Positions 8,476 to 16,505 are shown, counted from the stretch's first letter. The stretch: DNA of 64,000 nucleotides from Nakamurella silvestris (GCA_003576535.1 QXCQ01000047.1:20877-84876), one strand, 5' to 3'. Translations and numbers: made by a program. The notes: generated from the letters alone by a model not told the origin.

Positions 8476-9237
8476 TCAGCTCAGGCCGCTGCGCACCGAG
8501 ATCCGGATCCGGTCCGGGCGGAACAGGTCCCGGGCGAACTCGATCGGCATCCCGGCACTGGTCGAGGCGGTCCGCTCGATGAGCATCACGGCCGAGCCCT
8601 CGGGCATGTCCAGCAGTGCCGAGTCCGCAGCAGCCACGGTGGCGGGCTCCAGGTATTCGATCGCAGTGGTCGGAGTGTGTCCGTACTTGCGCGTCAACAG
8701 GCGGTAGAGGGAGCCGGTGAGCCGGTGCTCCAGGAAGCCGGGAAGCTGATCCGCCGGGAACCAGGAACGTTCCAGGGCGAGCACCTGTCGGTTGGCCGAA
8801 CGCACCCGGACGACCTCGAACACGGGAGCCTCGCGCGGGATGTTCAGAGCCTCGGCGACCATACGGGAGGCCGGTAGGGTCTGCGCCGACACCACTTTGG
8901 CCGTGGCCTTGCGCTGGGCCCGCTGCATCTGCTCGGTGAAACCCGCCAGACCGGTCAGATCACATTCGACCTTGGGTTCCAGGATGAAGGTGCCACCCGA
9001 CCGGCCTGGAACACGTTCCAGCAGGCCGCGGGTCTGCAGGGTGGTCAGGGCCTGGCGCAGGGTCATCCGGCTGACACCGAAGGAGACGGCCAGTTCGGGC
9101 TCGCTCGGCAACTTGTCGCCGGCTGCGATCTCGCCGCTGGAGATCGCCTCGATGAACCACCGTTCGATGAGTTGGTGCATCGGGGTGGTCGAATCGCGCT
9201 GCAACGTCGGAAAGGCCGGTGCCGTTGCGTTGGTCAT
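8476..9237 (-). CDS. GntR-family transcriptional regulator with UTRA domain (HutC subfamily)
   Basis: 253 aa. The N-terminal winged helix (about 20-85) includes LPSEPELAVSFGVSRMTLRQAL, the classic GntR recognition region. The C-terminal UTRA effector domain (about 100-245) includes LALERSWFPADQLPGF and IEYLEPATVAAAD. It is convergent with the FAD oxidoreductase, with two bases between stop codons, and lies at the edge of the amine locus. It is the obvious candidate for binding the two GTCTAGAC sites at 5.7 kb. An imperfect operator copy was not seen in front of its own gene. An AGGAT-AG-ATCCT inverted repeat lies 42-53 bp upstream of its start. Confidence 0.92.
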   Translation of the reverse strand: MTNATAPAFPTLQRDSTTPMHQLIERWFIEAISSGEIAAGDKLPSEPELAVSFGVSRMTLRQALTTLQTRGLLERVPGRSGGTFILEPKVECDLTGLAGFTEQMQRAQRKATAKVVSAQTLPASRMVAEALNIPREAPVFEVVRVRSANRQVLALERSWFPADQLPGFLEHRLTGSLYRLLTRKYGHTPTTAIEYLEPATVAAADSALLDMPEGSAVMLIERTASTSAGMPIEFARDLFRPDRIRISVRSGLS

Positions 9238-9278
9238 CGAATCTCGTCCCTGTGGTGTGGCGGTGGTGTCCCTCTTCC

Positions 9279-9290
9279 AGGATAGATCCT
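9279..9290. promoter_or_regulatory. Short inverted repeat upstream of the GntR gene
   Basis: AGGAT-AG-ATCCT, five-base perfect arms, between the divergent gntR-type and padR-type genes. It could be an operator half of either regulator, but it is short enough to be chance. Confidence 0.2.
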
Positions 9291-9305
9291 CCTTCTTCCG
9301 AGGGG

Positions 9306-9334
9306 TTGACAGCCCGACGATCGAGTCAGATAGT
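9306..9334 (+). promoter_or_regulatory. Consensus promoter of the PadR gene, apparently leaderless
   Basis: Perfect -35 TTGACA (9306-9311), 17-bp spacer, then GATAGT (9329-9334). Counting about 7 nt from the -10 places the transcription start on the A of the ATG at 9341. The message would thus have no leader, a common situation in actinobacteria. There is no ribosome-binding site, which agrees. Confidence 0.6.
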
Positions 9335-9347
9335 CATCTAATGACTA
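9331..9347. promoter_or_regulatory. Perfect inverted repeat over the PadR start (probable autoregulatory operator)
   Basis: TAGTCAT-CTA-ATGACTA: 7-bp perfect arms with a 3-bp centre. It spans the end of the -10 box, the predicted start point and the first codons of the padR-type gene. Its position predicts that the bound repressor blocks its own transcription. PadR operators are typically such dyads near the promoter. Confidence 0.55.
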
Positions 9348-10075
9348 GTACGGACCCGACTAGATCGGATCGCCCCGGTAGAGCGACTGCGGCGGGTCGG
9401 TACGCCGCCGTCGAACAGCGGCCGACCCCCCCTCGACCCGGTCGGGCCAGGTCCACCCCGCTCGGCCTGATGATCCTGGGCCTGCTCGCCGAACGACCCA
9501 TGCATCCCTATGAGATGCAGCGACTGATGCTCGAACGGGCCAAGGACAAGGTGATCAAGGTGCAGCGCGGATCCCTCTACCCGGCGGTGGAGCGACTCGT
9601 TGCCGCCGGTCTGGTCGAGCCGGCCGAGACCAGTCGGGACGGCCGACGACCCGAACGGACCAGCTACCGGCTGACCGTCGGCGGCGAGGACACCCTGCGC
9701 GACTGGCTCACCTCGATGCTGCGGATCCCCAAGGACGAGTACCCCGAGTTCCCGGTGGCACTGGCCTTTCTGCCGACCCTGGCGGTGGAGGAGGTCCTGT
9801 CGAGCCTGGAGATGCGGATCCGGCAGCTGACGTCGAACCTTGCCGGGCTCGACGCTGGCCTGGGCGAGCTGCCGCCGGACTTCCCCCGGCTCTTCCTGAT
9901 CGAAACCGAGTACCAACGGGCCATGATGACCGCCGAGCTGGTCTGGACCCGCGCCCTGGCGGCCGACCTGCGTTCCCGTGGCCTGTACTGGGACGCCGAG
10001 ACCATCCAGGAGTGGGTGGAACAGCTCGCCGCCGCCGGTATCGGCGGTTCCGGGGCGAGTCCACCTGCCCGCTGA
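9341..10075 (+). CDS. PadR-family transcriptional regulator (244 aa)
   Basis: Residues from about 40 carry STPLGLMILGLLAERPMHPY and then GSLYPAVERLVAAGLVEP, the standard PadR winged helix. It is followed by the Vir_act_alpha_C-like helical dimerisation domain (FLPTLAVEEVLSSLEMRI). The frame is open further upstream, but the ATG at 9341 is fixed by the promoter, whose start point coincides with it. The first ~40 residues are basic and low in conservation. The neighbouring multidrug-type exporter, 132 bp downstream on the same strand, is the likely regulated target, the usual pairing for PadR repressors. Confidence 0.88.
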   Translation: MTSTDPTRSDRPGRATAAGRYAAVEQRPTPPRPGRARSTPLGLMILGLLAERPMHPYEMQRLMLERAKDKVIKVQRGSLYPAVERLVAAGLVEPAETSRDGRRPERTSYRLTVGGEDTLRDWLTSMLRIPKDEYPEFPVALAFLPTLAVEEVLSSLEMRIRQLTSNLAGLDAGLGELPPDFPRLFLIETEYQRAMMTAELVWTRALAADLRSRGLYWDAETIQEWVEQLAAAGIGGSGASPPAR

Positions 10076-10095
10076 TCCGCCGCCCCTGTCCGGCC

Positions 10096-10170
10096 CTGTT
10101 GGACCCACCGCCGTTGGACCCACCGCCGTTGGACCCACCGCTGTACGACCCACTGCTGTAGGACCCACCG
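10096..10170 (+). repeat. Five tandem 15-bp repeats between padR and the MFS gene
   Basis: Units start at 10096, 10111, 10126, 10141 and 10156. The second and third are identical (CCGTTGGACCCACCG); the others differ by one to four bases. A decayed sixth unit follows (CTGTCGAACG...). The array lies entirely in the gap between the two genes. Being 15 bp long it does not break a reading frame, but no gene is expected here. Confidence 0.75.
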
Positions 10171-10207
10171 CTGTCGAACGCTCCACCCGAGGAACCGAGG
10201 AGATCCG

Positions 10208-11905
10208 ATGACAGGATCATCGTCACCCGCACCCGAGAGCACCACCGGGCCCGTCACGGCCATGGGGGTGCCGATCAAGGGCAGCCGACCCGTCAGACCC
10301 GCGCTGATCATCACCGTGTTCTGCCTCGGGCTGTTCATGACGCTGCTCGACATCACCATCGTCAACATCGCGATCCCGGACCTGGTGACCGAGCTCGACG
10401 CAACCCTGGAGACCGTCCTGTGGGTCGGCTCGGCGTACTCGCTGGTCTACGCGGTCGTCCTGATCACCGCCGGTCGGCTCGGGGACATCGTCGGGCCGCG
10501 GCAGATGTTCCTGGCCGGGATGGCGCTGTTCACCATCGCCAGCCTGGCCTCGGGGCTGTCGCAGTCCCCGTCGCAGCTGATCGCCTTCCGCGCCCTCCAA
10601 GGGCTGGGCGCGGCGATGCTGGCCCCGCAGGGTCTGCCGATCATCACGTCGACCCTGCCGCCGGAGAAACGCGGACCCGCCTTCGCTGCCACCGGCATCA
10701 TGTCCGGTCTCGGGGTGCTGCTGGGTCCCACCCTCGGCGGGTTCATCGTCACCCACTTCGGGTGGCGGTGGATCTTCTTCCTCAACATCCCGATCGGCAT
10801 CCTGACGGTGGCGCTCGCCCTGGCCTACATGCCCGACATCCGGCCCGGTCTGCGGCATCGGCTGGACCTGCCCGGGGTCGGCCTGATGAGCCTCGGGCTG
10901 CTGGGTGTGGTGTTCGGCCTGATCGAGGGGCAGCGTTACGACTGGGGCACCATCGCCGGCCCGATCTGGATCCCGCTGGTGATCGTCCTCGGTGCGGTGT
11001 TCCTCGGTCTCTTCCTGTGGCGTCAGGTGCGACTCCAGTCGGCTGAGCCGCTCCTGCCCTTCCAGATCTTCCGGGACCGGACCTTCACCGTGATGACGCT
11101 GGTCCTGCTGGCCATGGGATTTGCGATGGTCGGGATCTTCCTGCCCATGACGATCTACTACCAGTCGGTGCTCGGTCTGACGGCGGTGGCGGCCGGGGTG
11201 GTGATCGGGACCCAGTCGCTGGCGATGATGGTGACCTCCGGGATCGTGGGCGGCGCAGCGGGTTCGGGCCGGATCAACATGAAATGGGTGCTCTTCGGCG
11301 GACTGCTGCTGTTCGCCGCCGGGGTGGTCTACGTGATCGTGGTGGCGGGTCCGGACAGCTCCCGCTGGACCTTCGTCCCCGGGCTGGTGGCCAGTGGACT
11401 GGGTCTGGGCTGCGTCTGGACCCCGCTGTTCGGCCTGGCGACCAGGGACATGGACCCGTCCCGCGCGGGTGTCGCTGCCGGAGTCCTCGACACCCTGCAG
11501 GAGTTCGGATCGGTGCTGGCCACCGCGGTCCTGGGGGCGGTGCTGGCCAACCGGCTGACCGATGCGCTGGTCTCGCAGGCGGCGGTCGCGGCCGCCGGCT
11601 TGCCCGATGGTGCGCGTTCGGCCTTCCTCGACGGGATGGCCCAGGCGGGATCCGGGGGGATCCAGGTGGGCGCAGGGCAGGCGGGGGAGTTCACGCTCCC
11701 GGCCGATGTCCCCGCCACGGTCGCGGAGCAGATCAGGGCCGCGGCCGAACACACCTTCGCCGCAGGGTTCACCGATGCCATGAAACCGACGATGGTGGTG
11801 CCGGTGGTGGTGATCCTGGCTGCCGCGGTCGCCGTGCTGTTCGTCCGGAGTGTGCGGCCTGCGACGGAAACCGCGGTCGTCGAGCCTGCGGAGGGACTCC
11901 GGTAG
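10208..11905 (+). CDS. MFS drug-efflux transporter, DHA2 (EmrB/QacA) family
   Basis: 565 aa with about 14 predicted membrane segments. Motif LDITIVNIAIP in TM1, GRLGDIVGPRQM in the loop 2-3 and GPTLGGFIVTHFGWRWIFFLNIP (antiporter motif C region) in TM5 are hallmarks of the DHA2 drug:H+ antiporters. The start ATG has GAGGAACCGAGGAG upstream. It follows a PadR regulator and was probably acquired or kept as a regulated efflux pair. Substrate unknown; efflux of a toxic or phenolic compound is likely. Confidence 0.9.
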   Translation: MTGSSSPAPESTTGPVTAMGVPIKGSRPVRPALIITVFCLGLFMTLLDITIVNIAIPDLVTELDATLETVLWVGSAYSLVYAVVLITAGRLGDIVGPRQMFLAGMALFTIASLASGLSQSPSQLIAFRALQGLGAAMLAPQGLPIITSTLPPEKRGPAFAATGIMSGLGVLLGPTLGGFIVTHFGWRWIFFLNIPIGILTVALALAYMPDIRPGLRHRLDLPGVGLMSLGLLGVVFGLIEGQRYDWGTIAGPIWIPLVIVLGAVFLGLFLWRQVRLQSAEPLLPFQIFRDRTFTVMTLVLLAMGFAMVGIFLPMTIYYQSVLGLTAVAAGVVIGTQSLAMMVTSGIVGGAAGSGRINMKWVLFGGLLLFAAGVVYVIVVAGPDSSRWTFVPGLVASGLGLGCVWTPLFGLATRDMDPSRAGVAAGVLDTLQEFGSVLATAVLGAVLANRLTDALVSQAAVAAAGLPDGARSAFLDGMAQAGSGGIQVGAGQAGEFTLPADVPATVAEQIRAAAEHTFAAGFTDAMKPTMVVPVVVILAAAVAVLFVRSVRPATETAVVEPAEGLR

Positions 11906-11995
11906 CTTCGTCGCGCCTCCGGGGTGTGGTGGGCCGCGAGACCTTGGCAGGATCTGCCATCGCTCTGGCATCCGGTGGGGACCATGCTGGAGAAG

Positions 11996-12013
11996 CCCCG
12001 GCAGGAGCCGGGG
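11996..12013 (+). terminator. Strong hairpin between the MFS gene and the amidase
   Basis: CCCCGGC-AGGA-GCCGGGG, a 7-bp perfect GC stem with a 4-nt loop, about 90 bp after the MFS stop and 22 bp before the amidase ATG. There is no T-run, so it may be a weak terminator for the exporter or a structured leader of the amidase. Confidence 0.35.
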
Positions 12014-12034
12014 GTTGCTCACGGAAGGTGCGGT

Positions 12035-13447
12035 ATGGCCGAGGAGTTGTACTACCGGTCCGCGACGGAACTGGCGGCGATGCTGCACGCCGGCGAGGTC
12101 TCCGCCCGGGAGGTGGTGGCAGCCCACTTGGCGCGGATCGAGGCGGTCAACCCCGCGGTCAATGCCGTCGTCACACACACTCCGGAACTGGCTGCCGCCC
12201 AGGCCTTTCAGGCCGACCAGGATTTCGCGGCCGGTCGACTGCAGGGGCCTTTGCACGGCATCCCAGTGGCACACAAGGACAATCACCTCACAGCCGGGAT
12301 CCGGACCACCTTCGGCTCCCGGTCCCGGGCCGACTTCGTGCCGGAGACCGACGATCTCGTGATCGAGCGGATGAAGGCCGCCGGGGTGATCACCCTCGGC
12401 AAGACGAACATCCCGGAGTTCGCCGCCGGGGGCCACACCTTCAACGAGGTCTTCGGAACCACCTGGAACCCGTACGACCTGAGCCGGACCGCCGGTGGCT
12501 CGTCCGGGGGTGCGGCAGCAGCTCTGGCGGCCGGGATGCATCCGCTCGCCGACGGCAACGACATGGGCGGCTCCCTGCGGCTGCCGGCGGGGTACTGCAA
12601 CGTGGCGGGCCTGCGCCCGAGCGCCGGACGGGTACCGGTCCATCCGGCCGCCGATGCCTTCGTCGGCCTGTCGGTACAGGGGCCGATGGCGCGCAGCGTC
12701 GACGATCTCGCCCTGCTGCTGGGGGTGATGGCCGGACCGGACCGGCGGTCACCGATCTCGTTGGAGGAGCCAGGCGACCACTTCGCCGTCGTGCCCGAAG
12801 GGGGGATGGCCGGTCGCCGGATCGCCTTCTCCGTCGACCTGGGCGGCGCGGTCGTGGTGGAGCCTGCGGTGGCCGAGCTCGTGCGGGCCGCGGCGCGGTC
12901 CTGCGCCCTCGCCGGAGCCGAGGTGGTGGAGATCAGTCCGGACTTCTCCGGAGCCGACGAGTGTTTCCGCACCCTGCGGGCCTGGCAGTTCGAGGCGACC
13001 CTGGGGGCGGTCCTGGACGAGCATCGCGACCTGATGCGCCCGAGCCTGTACACGAACATGTTGCAGGGGCGTGCGTTGAGCGGGCCCGAGGTCGGGCGGG
13101 CCGTGGTGCTGCGGACCACCCTGTTCCACCGGATGCGCGAGTTCCTTCAGCTCTACGACTCCTTGCTGCTGCCGGTTGCTCCGCTGGCCGCTTTCGACGG
13201 CGGCCTGCAGTATCCGGCCGAGGTGGCCGGGGAAACCCAGCCGGACTACCTCGGCTGGATGCGCGCGGTCTGCCATGTCACCGTCACGGGCCATCCGTCG
13301 GTGGCGATGCCGGCCGGTTTCATCAACGGAACCCCGGCCGGAGTTCAGTTCGTCGGTCGGCATCGCGGTGAGCGGGAACTGCTCGGGATCGCCAAGGGAT
13401 TCGAGGCGGTGACGGGCTACGCCCGGAAACGGCCGGAGCTGGGCTGA
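12035..13447 (+). CDS. Amidase-signature family hydrolase (470 aa)
   Basis: Complete amidase-signature core with the Ser-cisSer-Lys triad: Lys81 (VAHKDN), Ser156 (TAGGSSGGA) and Ser180 (MGGSLRLPA). Spacing between them is the same as in known family members. The ATG at 12035 has GGAAGG 6 nt upstream; the frame is open upstream, but without a comparable site. The family hydrolyses amides. Whether this one acts on aryl amides, peptide amides or another substrate cannot be told. There is no GatB or GatC nearby, so it is not the tRNA amidotransferase subunit. It seems to be monocistronic and ends just before a long palindrome (family A). Confidence 0.9.
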   Translation: MAEELYYRSATELAAMLHAGEVSAREVVAAHLARIEAVNPAVNAVVTHTPELAAAQAFQADQDFAAGRLQGPLHGIPVAHKDNHLTAGIRTTFGSRSRADFVPETDDLVIERMKAAGVITLGKTNIPEFAAGGHTFNEVFGTTWNPYDLSRTAGGSSGGAAAALAAGMHPLADGNDMGGSLRLPAGYCNVAGLRPSAGRVPVHPAADAFVGLSVQGPMARSVDDLALLLGVMAGPDRRSPISLEEPGDHFAVVPEGGMAGRRIAFSVDLGGAVVVEPAVAELVRAAARSCALAGAEVVEISPDFSGADECFRTLRAWQFEATLGAVLDEHRDLMRPSLYTNMLQGRALSGPEVGRAVVLRTTLFHRMREFLQLYDSLLLPVAPLAAFDGGLQYPAEVAGETQPDYLGWMRAVCHVTVTGHPSVAMPAGFINGTPAGVQFVGRHRGERELLGIAKGFEAVTGYARKRPELG

Positions 13448-13464
13448 CGGCCGCACCGAACCAT

Positions 13465-13530
13465 ACGTCCTGCGGTGGGATATGCGCAGCTTTCCGGCGG
13501 CGAGGCTGCGCATATCCCACCGCAGGATGT
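13465..13530. repeat. Long palindrome, family A copy 1
   Basis: 26-nt arms (13465-13490 and 13505-13530) with one mismatch and a 14-nt loop. Core of the arm: CTGCGGTGGGATATGCGCAG. It starts 18 bp after the amidase stop. The same arm sequence recurs at 17056-17121 (opposite orientation, decayed) and 26480-26543. Confidence 0.85.
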
Positions 13531-13656
13531 GGCATGGGGGGAACGGGCGGCGGTGAGAGGCGAATAATCCCTGTCCTGCTGGACTGCTCCGGTGTTACCG
13601 TTCTGCCCGCGGCCGTACAGCGGCCGGTCACCATCAACGGCAGGAGAGGACATTCC

Positions 13657-13827
13657 ATGGTTGCGTCATTGCGCCCGATGTCCTTGGGCAACGCACTCGC
13701 CGGCGGGTGGGAATCGCTGAAAAAGGTTGCCCTGGAACAGGTGCGCGCAGATGTTCTGGTCCCACTGCTCGGGAATCCCGGGATCGGTGTCGACGGGCAC
13801 AACCGTCAGGAGCATTTACGGTGGTAG
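13657..13827 (+). CDS. Small hypothetical protein (56 aa)
   Basis: Short ORF beginning MVASLRPMSLGNALAGGW, with AGGAGAGG 8 nt upstream of its ATG. A Rho-independent-type terminator lies 38 bp after its stop (13865-13904). The combination of a good ribosome-binding site and an immediate terminator is the main evidence that it is expressed. No family recognised. The sequence is amphipathic in the middle (ESLKKVALEQVRADVLVPLL). It could also be a leader or a non-coding transcript. Confidence 0.4.
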   Translation: MVASLRPMSLGNALAGGWESLKKVALEQVRADVLVPLLGNPGIGVDGHNRQEHLRW

Positions 13828-13864
13828 GAGTTCGGTACTGATCCGATGAGGATCGTATTTCGTG

Positions 13865-13904
13865 GACCATCCACCACTGCTGCGGCGTGGCGGGTGGTCT
13901 TTTT
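13865..13904 (+). terminator. Rho-independent terminator
   Basis: GACCATCCACCAC / GTGGCGGGTGGTC stem (13 bp, one G-T pair, one mismatch), 9-nt loop, followed by TTTTTG. One of the few hairpins here with a real T-run. It would end the transcript carrying the 56-aa ORF. Confidence 0.65.
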
Positions 13905-13907
13905 GTC

Positions 13908-13928
13908 GTTCAGGACACTGTCCTGAAC
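13908..13928. promoter_or_regulatory. Perfect palindrome upstream of the HNH gene (possible operator)
   Basis: GTTCAGGACA-C-TGTCCTGAAC: 10-bp perfect arms around one central base, just after the terminator and 67 bp before the HNH endonuclease ATG. This looks like a dimeric-repressor site. It does not match the actinobacterial LexA box or other consensus I know. Confidence 0.4.
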
Positions 13929-13994
13929 TGTGTTGTATCCCCCTGTGGTGTGCGATCCGATGGGATCGATCCTGGAAACGAGGCGGTGGCGGTG

Positions 13995-14516
13995 ATGCCC
14001 CGACAACGAGAAGTGCTGGTACTGAACGCGAGTTGGGAGTCGCTCAATCGGGTCTCCCTGCATCGCGCCCTGACCTACCTGGTGGGCGAGCGTGCGGAGA
14101 TCGTAGACCGGGTGCCCGGGCGGACCATCCGTGCGGCCGGAACACATTGGCCGGTACCCACTATCGTCCGACTGGTTCGCTACGTCCGGGTGCAGGTCAC
14201 CCGGCGGCCGGTCCGGTGCACCAGGAAGGGTGTGCTGCGCCGCGACGGTTTCCGCTGTGCCTTCTGCGGCCGGAGCGGGGCGGACACCATCGACCACGTG
14301 CTGCCCAGGAGCCGTGGCGGGCACTCCGGGTGGCTCAACCTGGTGGCCGCCTGTCGACCCTGCAACTCCCGTAAGGCGGACCGGACCCCGGCCGAGGCGG
14401 GCATGAGACTGCTGACCGCGCCGCGTGTTCCGGCCTCCTACCAGGTCGGCTGGGTCCAGCTGACGGTGGAGGAGACCCATCGTCTGCGGCGGGCCCAGGA
14501 ACAGTTGCTGAACTGA
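13995..14516 (+). CDS. HNH endonuclease family protein (173 aa)
   Basis: N-terminal REVLVLNASWESLNRVSLHRAL is typical of the stand-alone actinobacterial HNH proteins. The nuclease core has FRCAFCG (Zn CxxC), DHVLPRSRGG (HNH His) and CRPCNSRK (second CxxC), at about residues 80-125. The conserved N-terminus begins at the ATG at 13995, so the longer in-frame extension upstream is rejected. A 21-bp palindrome precedes it and a family B palindrome starts 14 bp after its stop. There is no methylase or restriction partner beside it; cellular role unknown. Confidence 0.88.
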   Translation: MPRQREVLVLNASWESLNRVSLHRALTYLVGERAEIVDRVPGRTIRAAGTHWPVPTIVRLVRYVRVQVTRRPVRCTRKGVLRRDGFRCAFCGRSGADTIDHVLPRSRGGHSGWLNLVAACRPCNSRKADRTPAEAGMRLLTAPRVPASYQVGWVQLTVEETHRLRRAQEQLLN

Positions 14517-14529
14517 GTAACCCCTTGAT

Positions 14530-14599
14530 GTTCCCGCGCAGGTTGTTGCTCCTCGCGCACGAAATTACGTGCGCGAGGAGCAACAACGCGCGCGAGAAC
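14530..14599. repeat. Long palindrome, family B copy 1
   Basis: 32-nt arms (14530-14561, 14568-14599) with three mismatches and a 6-nt loop AAATTA. Arm core: GTTGTTGCTCCTCGCGCACG. It lies directly behind the HNH gene. The second copy is at 44930-44999. Confidence 0.85.
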
Positions 14600-14659
14600 G
14601 GGGGGTGTCCACCACACATAGGAACGGGGGTGGCCAAAACACACCGGAAGGAATCGACC

Positions 14660-15001
14660 ATGACGACAGTGTTGGGTGCGTCGCGCCTGTCCGGGGCAGG
14701 TCTGCGTGATCTGCCCTCGGTGCATGACACCGACCAGGTGGGGCCGCTGCGCCAGATCCGGATCGGGCACCTCGTGTACGGAGTGCAGCGACACCTCGAC
14801 CCGCATCGGACTCCGGTCCGGTACGTCACCGGCCCGGACGGGGTGGTGTGGATGGTCAACCGGCACGGGGACGTCTTCCGGGTGGTCGAGAAGGATCCGG
14901 GTGCCGCCCGTCGGAGCGGGACCATGTTGCACGCCGAAGAGGCCGACGACCCGGCCGCGATCGTCGAGGCGGCGATCACGGACGGCCTGGAACTCTGCTG
15001 A
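14660..15001 (+). CDS. Hypothetical protein (113 aa)
   Basis: Starts MTTVLGASRLSGAGL with GGAAGGA 8 nt upstream of the ATG. Sequence is soluble and contains QIRIGHLVYGVQRHL and PVRYVTGPDGVVWMVNRHGDVFRVV, a beta-rich segment that may bind or scaffold. The C-terminus is acidic. No family recognised. It sits between a palindrome and an uninformative 290-bp gap, so it is probably monocistronic. Coding is supported by the ribosome-binding site and by typical high third-position GC. Confidence 0.6.
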   Translation: MTTVLGASRLSGAGLRDLPSVHDTDQVGPLRQIRIGHLVYGVQRHLDPHRTPVRYVTGPDGVVWMVNRHGDVFRVVEKDPGAARRSGTMLHAEEADDPAAIVEAAITDGLELC

Positions 15002-15292
15002 GCCGCCCGTGGCGGTGCTGATGCGCGCAGCGGGGGGCGCATCGGCACCGCCCGGGTTCGGGTGTGCGGCCGAGGAGGAAGTGGACACACCGAGGAGCGG
15101 TGACGGCACGGTCCGTTACCAAAATGTGATCGAGGACATGAGGGCTCAACCCGGGTGGGGGTGAGGCGTCTACTCAGGGACGACCAGCAGGACCGGCCGC
15201 CCACCTCCATACGAAACCACACACCGGCAACCAGTCACATGCACAAGCAGACCCATGCAGATCCAGCAACTTGCACAAGGAATACGCACTCC
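15002..15292. other. Intergenic, nothing recognised
   Basis: About 290 bp without a convincing gene. It contains a moderately AT-richer patch (around 15115-15130) that may carry the promoter for the next gene, but no clear -35/-10 pair or dyad was found. Confidence 0.4.
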
Positions 15293-16408
15293 ATGTCCCG
15301 CAGAAACACCTCCCACACCGCTCCATCGGCCACCTCGGACTCCCGTCCCCTCCTGCCGGAGACCACCTCGCTCGACAGCGACCAGGACCGTCCGGCCTTC
15401 GAACTCTCGCTCACCCAGATCGTGGCGAGTGCCGCCGCAGCGACGACCGCCGCCCTGCTCGGCTCCCGTCTGGGCGTGGCCGGCACGATCCTCGGGGCGG
15501 CTGTCGCCTCCCTGATCTCGGTGGTGGCCGGGGCCGTCTACAGCCATTCCATCAGGGCCGCCCGGCACCGGGTGAAACTCGCCCTGCACAACCAGGAACA
15601 ACTCACCGGACCGCCGACGGCGGCCTTCACACCGTCGTTCGCCGCGTTGGAGGAGACCATGCCGGTGACGGTGCCGGTCGGATCCGTCACCGGGCCCCTG
15701 GACGTCCCGGACCTGACCGCTGCTCCCTCGACCGGGACCGTCCGGGTGGTCACGCCGGCTCCCGCACCGCGCCGCAAGGGTCTGCGTGCGATGGCCCTCG
15801 GTGCCGTGGCCACCGTCGCGGTGTTCGCCGTCACCCTCGTCATGGTGACGGGGATCGAGACCGTCAAGGGCACGCCGCTGTCCGGCGGCAACTCCGGTGG
15901 CCTGTCCGTCCTGGGCGGAGCTCGGGGGCCGGTGGCCGACGCCGACGAGCCCACCGACACCAGCCCCGCCCCGCAGGTGGGCGAGACCATCGCGCCGACC
16001 GATCCGACCTCCCTCGCGCCGAGCACCTCCGATGCCCCGGTGCCCTCCTCCGATCCGGAGACCACCGGAGGCAGCCCGACCACGGAGGGCGACCCGACGA
16101 CCACCACCGTCACCAGCACGGTGACCCAGGAACCGGTACCCACCGGGACGCCGACCACCGGCAGTACCGGTGCGACGACCGATCCCACTGCGCCGTCGAC
16201 CACCGCACCGTCCACCACTGAACCTTCCAGCACCCCGACCACCGGGCCCACCGCGCCGACGAACGGGAGCACCGCACCCACGTCCTCGGGGTCCACCTCC
16301 ACCGAACCGGAGTCCTCGAGCACCGGCACCGCCGAGGGCACCGCGGGCACCGCCGCAGAAACCGGACAGGCCGGTGCCACGGCCGCCGGGTCGACCGCCG
16401 GGAACTGA
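15293..16408 (+). CDS. Membrane-anchored protein with long Thr/Ser/Pro-rich tail (371 aa)
   Basis: The hydrophilic N-terminus is followed by a long hydrophobic region (TQIVASAAAATTAALLGSRL to SLISVVAGAVY, about 45-85, two membrane passes or a hairpin). A third membrane segment follows at about 165-185 (ALGAVATVAVFAVTLVMV). The remaining ~165 residues are almost entirely T, S, P, G, E and A (for example PTTGSTGATTDPTAPS), a probable disordered and possibly glycosylated extracytoplasmic tail. The ATG at 15293 has AAGGAA about 11 nt upstream; the upstream extension is unsupported. No enzymatic domain recognised. Such tails are common in actinobacterial cell-surface proteins. Confidence 0.65.
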   Translation: MSRRNTSHTAPSATSDSRPLLPETTSLDSDQDRPAFELSLTQIVASAAAATTAALLGSRLGVAGTILGAAVASLISVVAGAVYSHSIRAARHRVKLALHNQEQLTGPPTAAFTPSFAALEETMPVTVPVGSVTGPLDVPDLTAAPSTGTVRVVTPAPAPRRKGLRAMALGAVATVAVFAVTLVMVTGIETVKGTPLSGGNSGGLSVLGGARGPVADADEPTDTSPAPQVGETIAPTDPTSLAPSTSDAPVPSSDPETTGGSPTTEGDPTTTTVTSTVTQEPVPTGTPTTGSTGATTDPTAPSTTAPSTTEPSSTPTTGPTAPTNGSTAPTSSGSTSTEPESSSTGTAEGTAGTAAETGQAGATAAGSTAGN

Positions 16409-16505
16409 GCGCCCGCGCAGGTGCGGTACGGCGCGCCGAGCACGGGCGACGCGCGCGACACCCCGCTCGCTGCTGGACGGCGGGGCGCTGGCGTGGTCTG
16501 ATGGA

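Noticed and set aside
9279..9290. Operator for the GntR regulator in its own promoter
   Set aside because: Arms are only five bases and unlike the GTCTAGAC sites; kept only as a low-confidence dyad.
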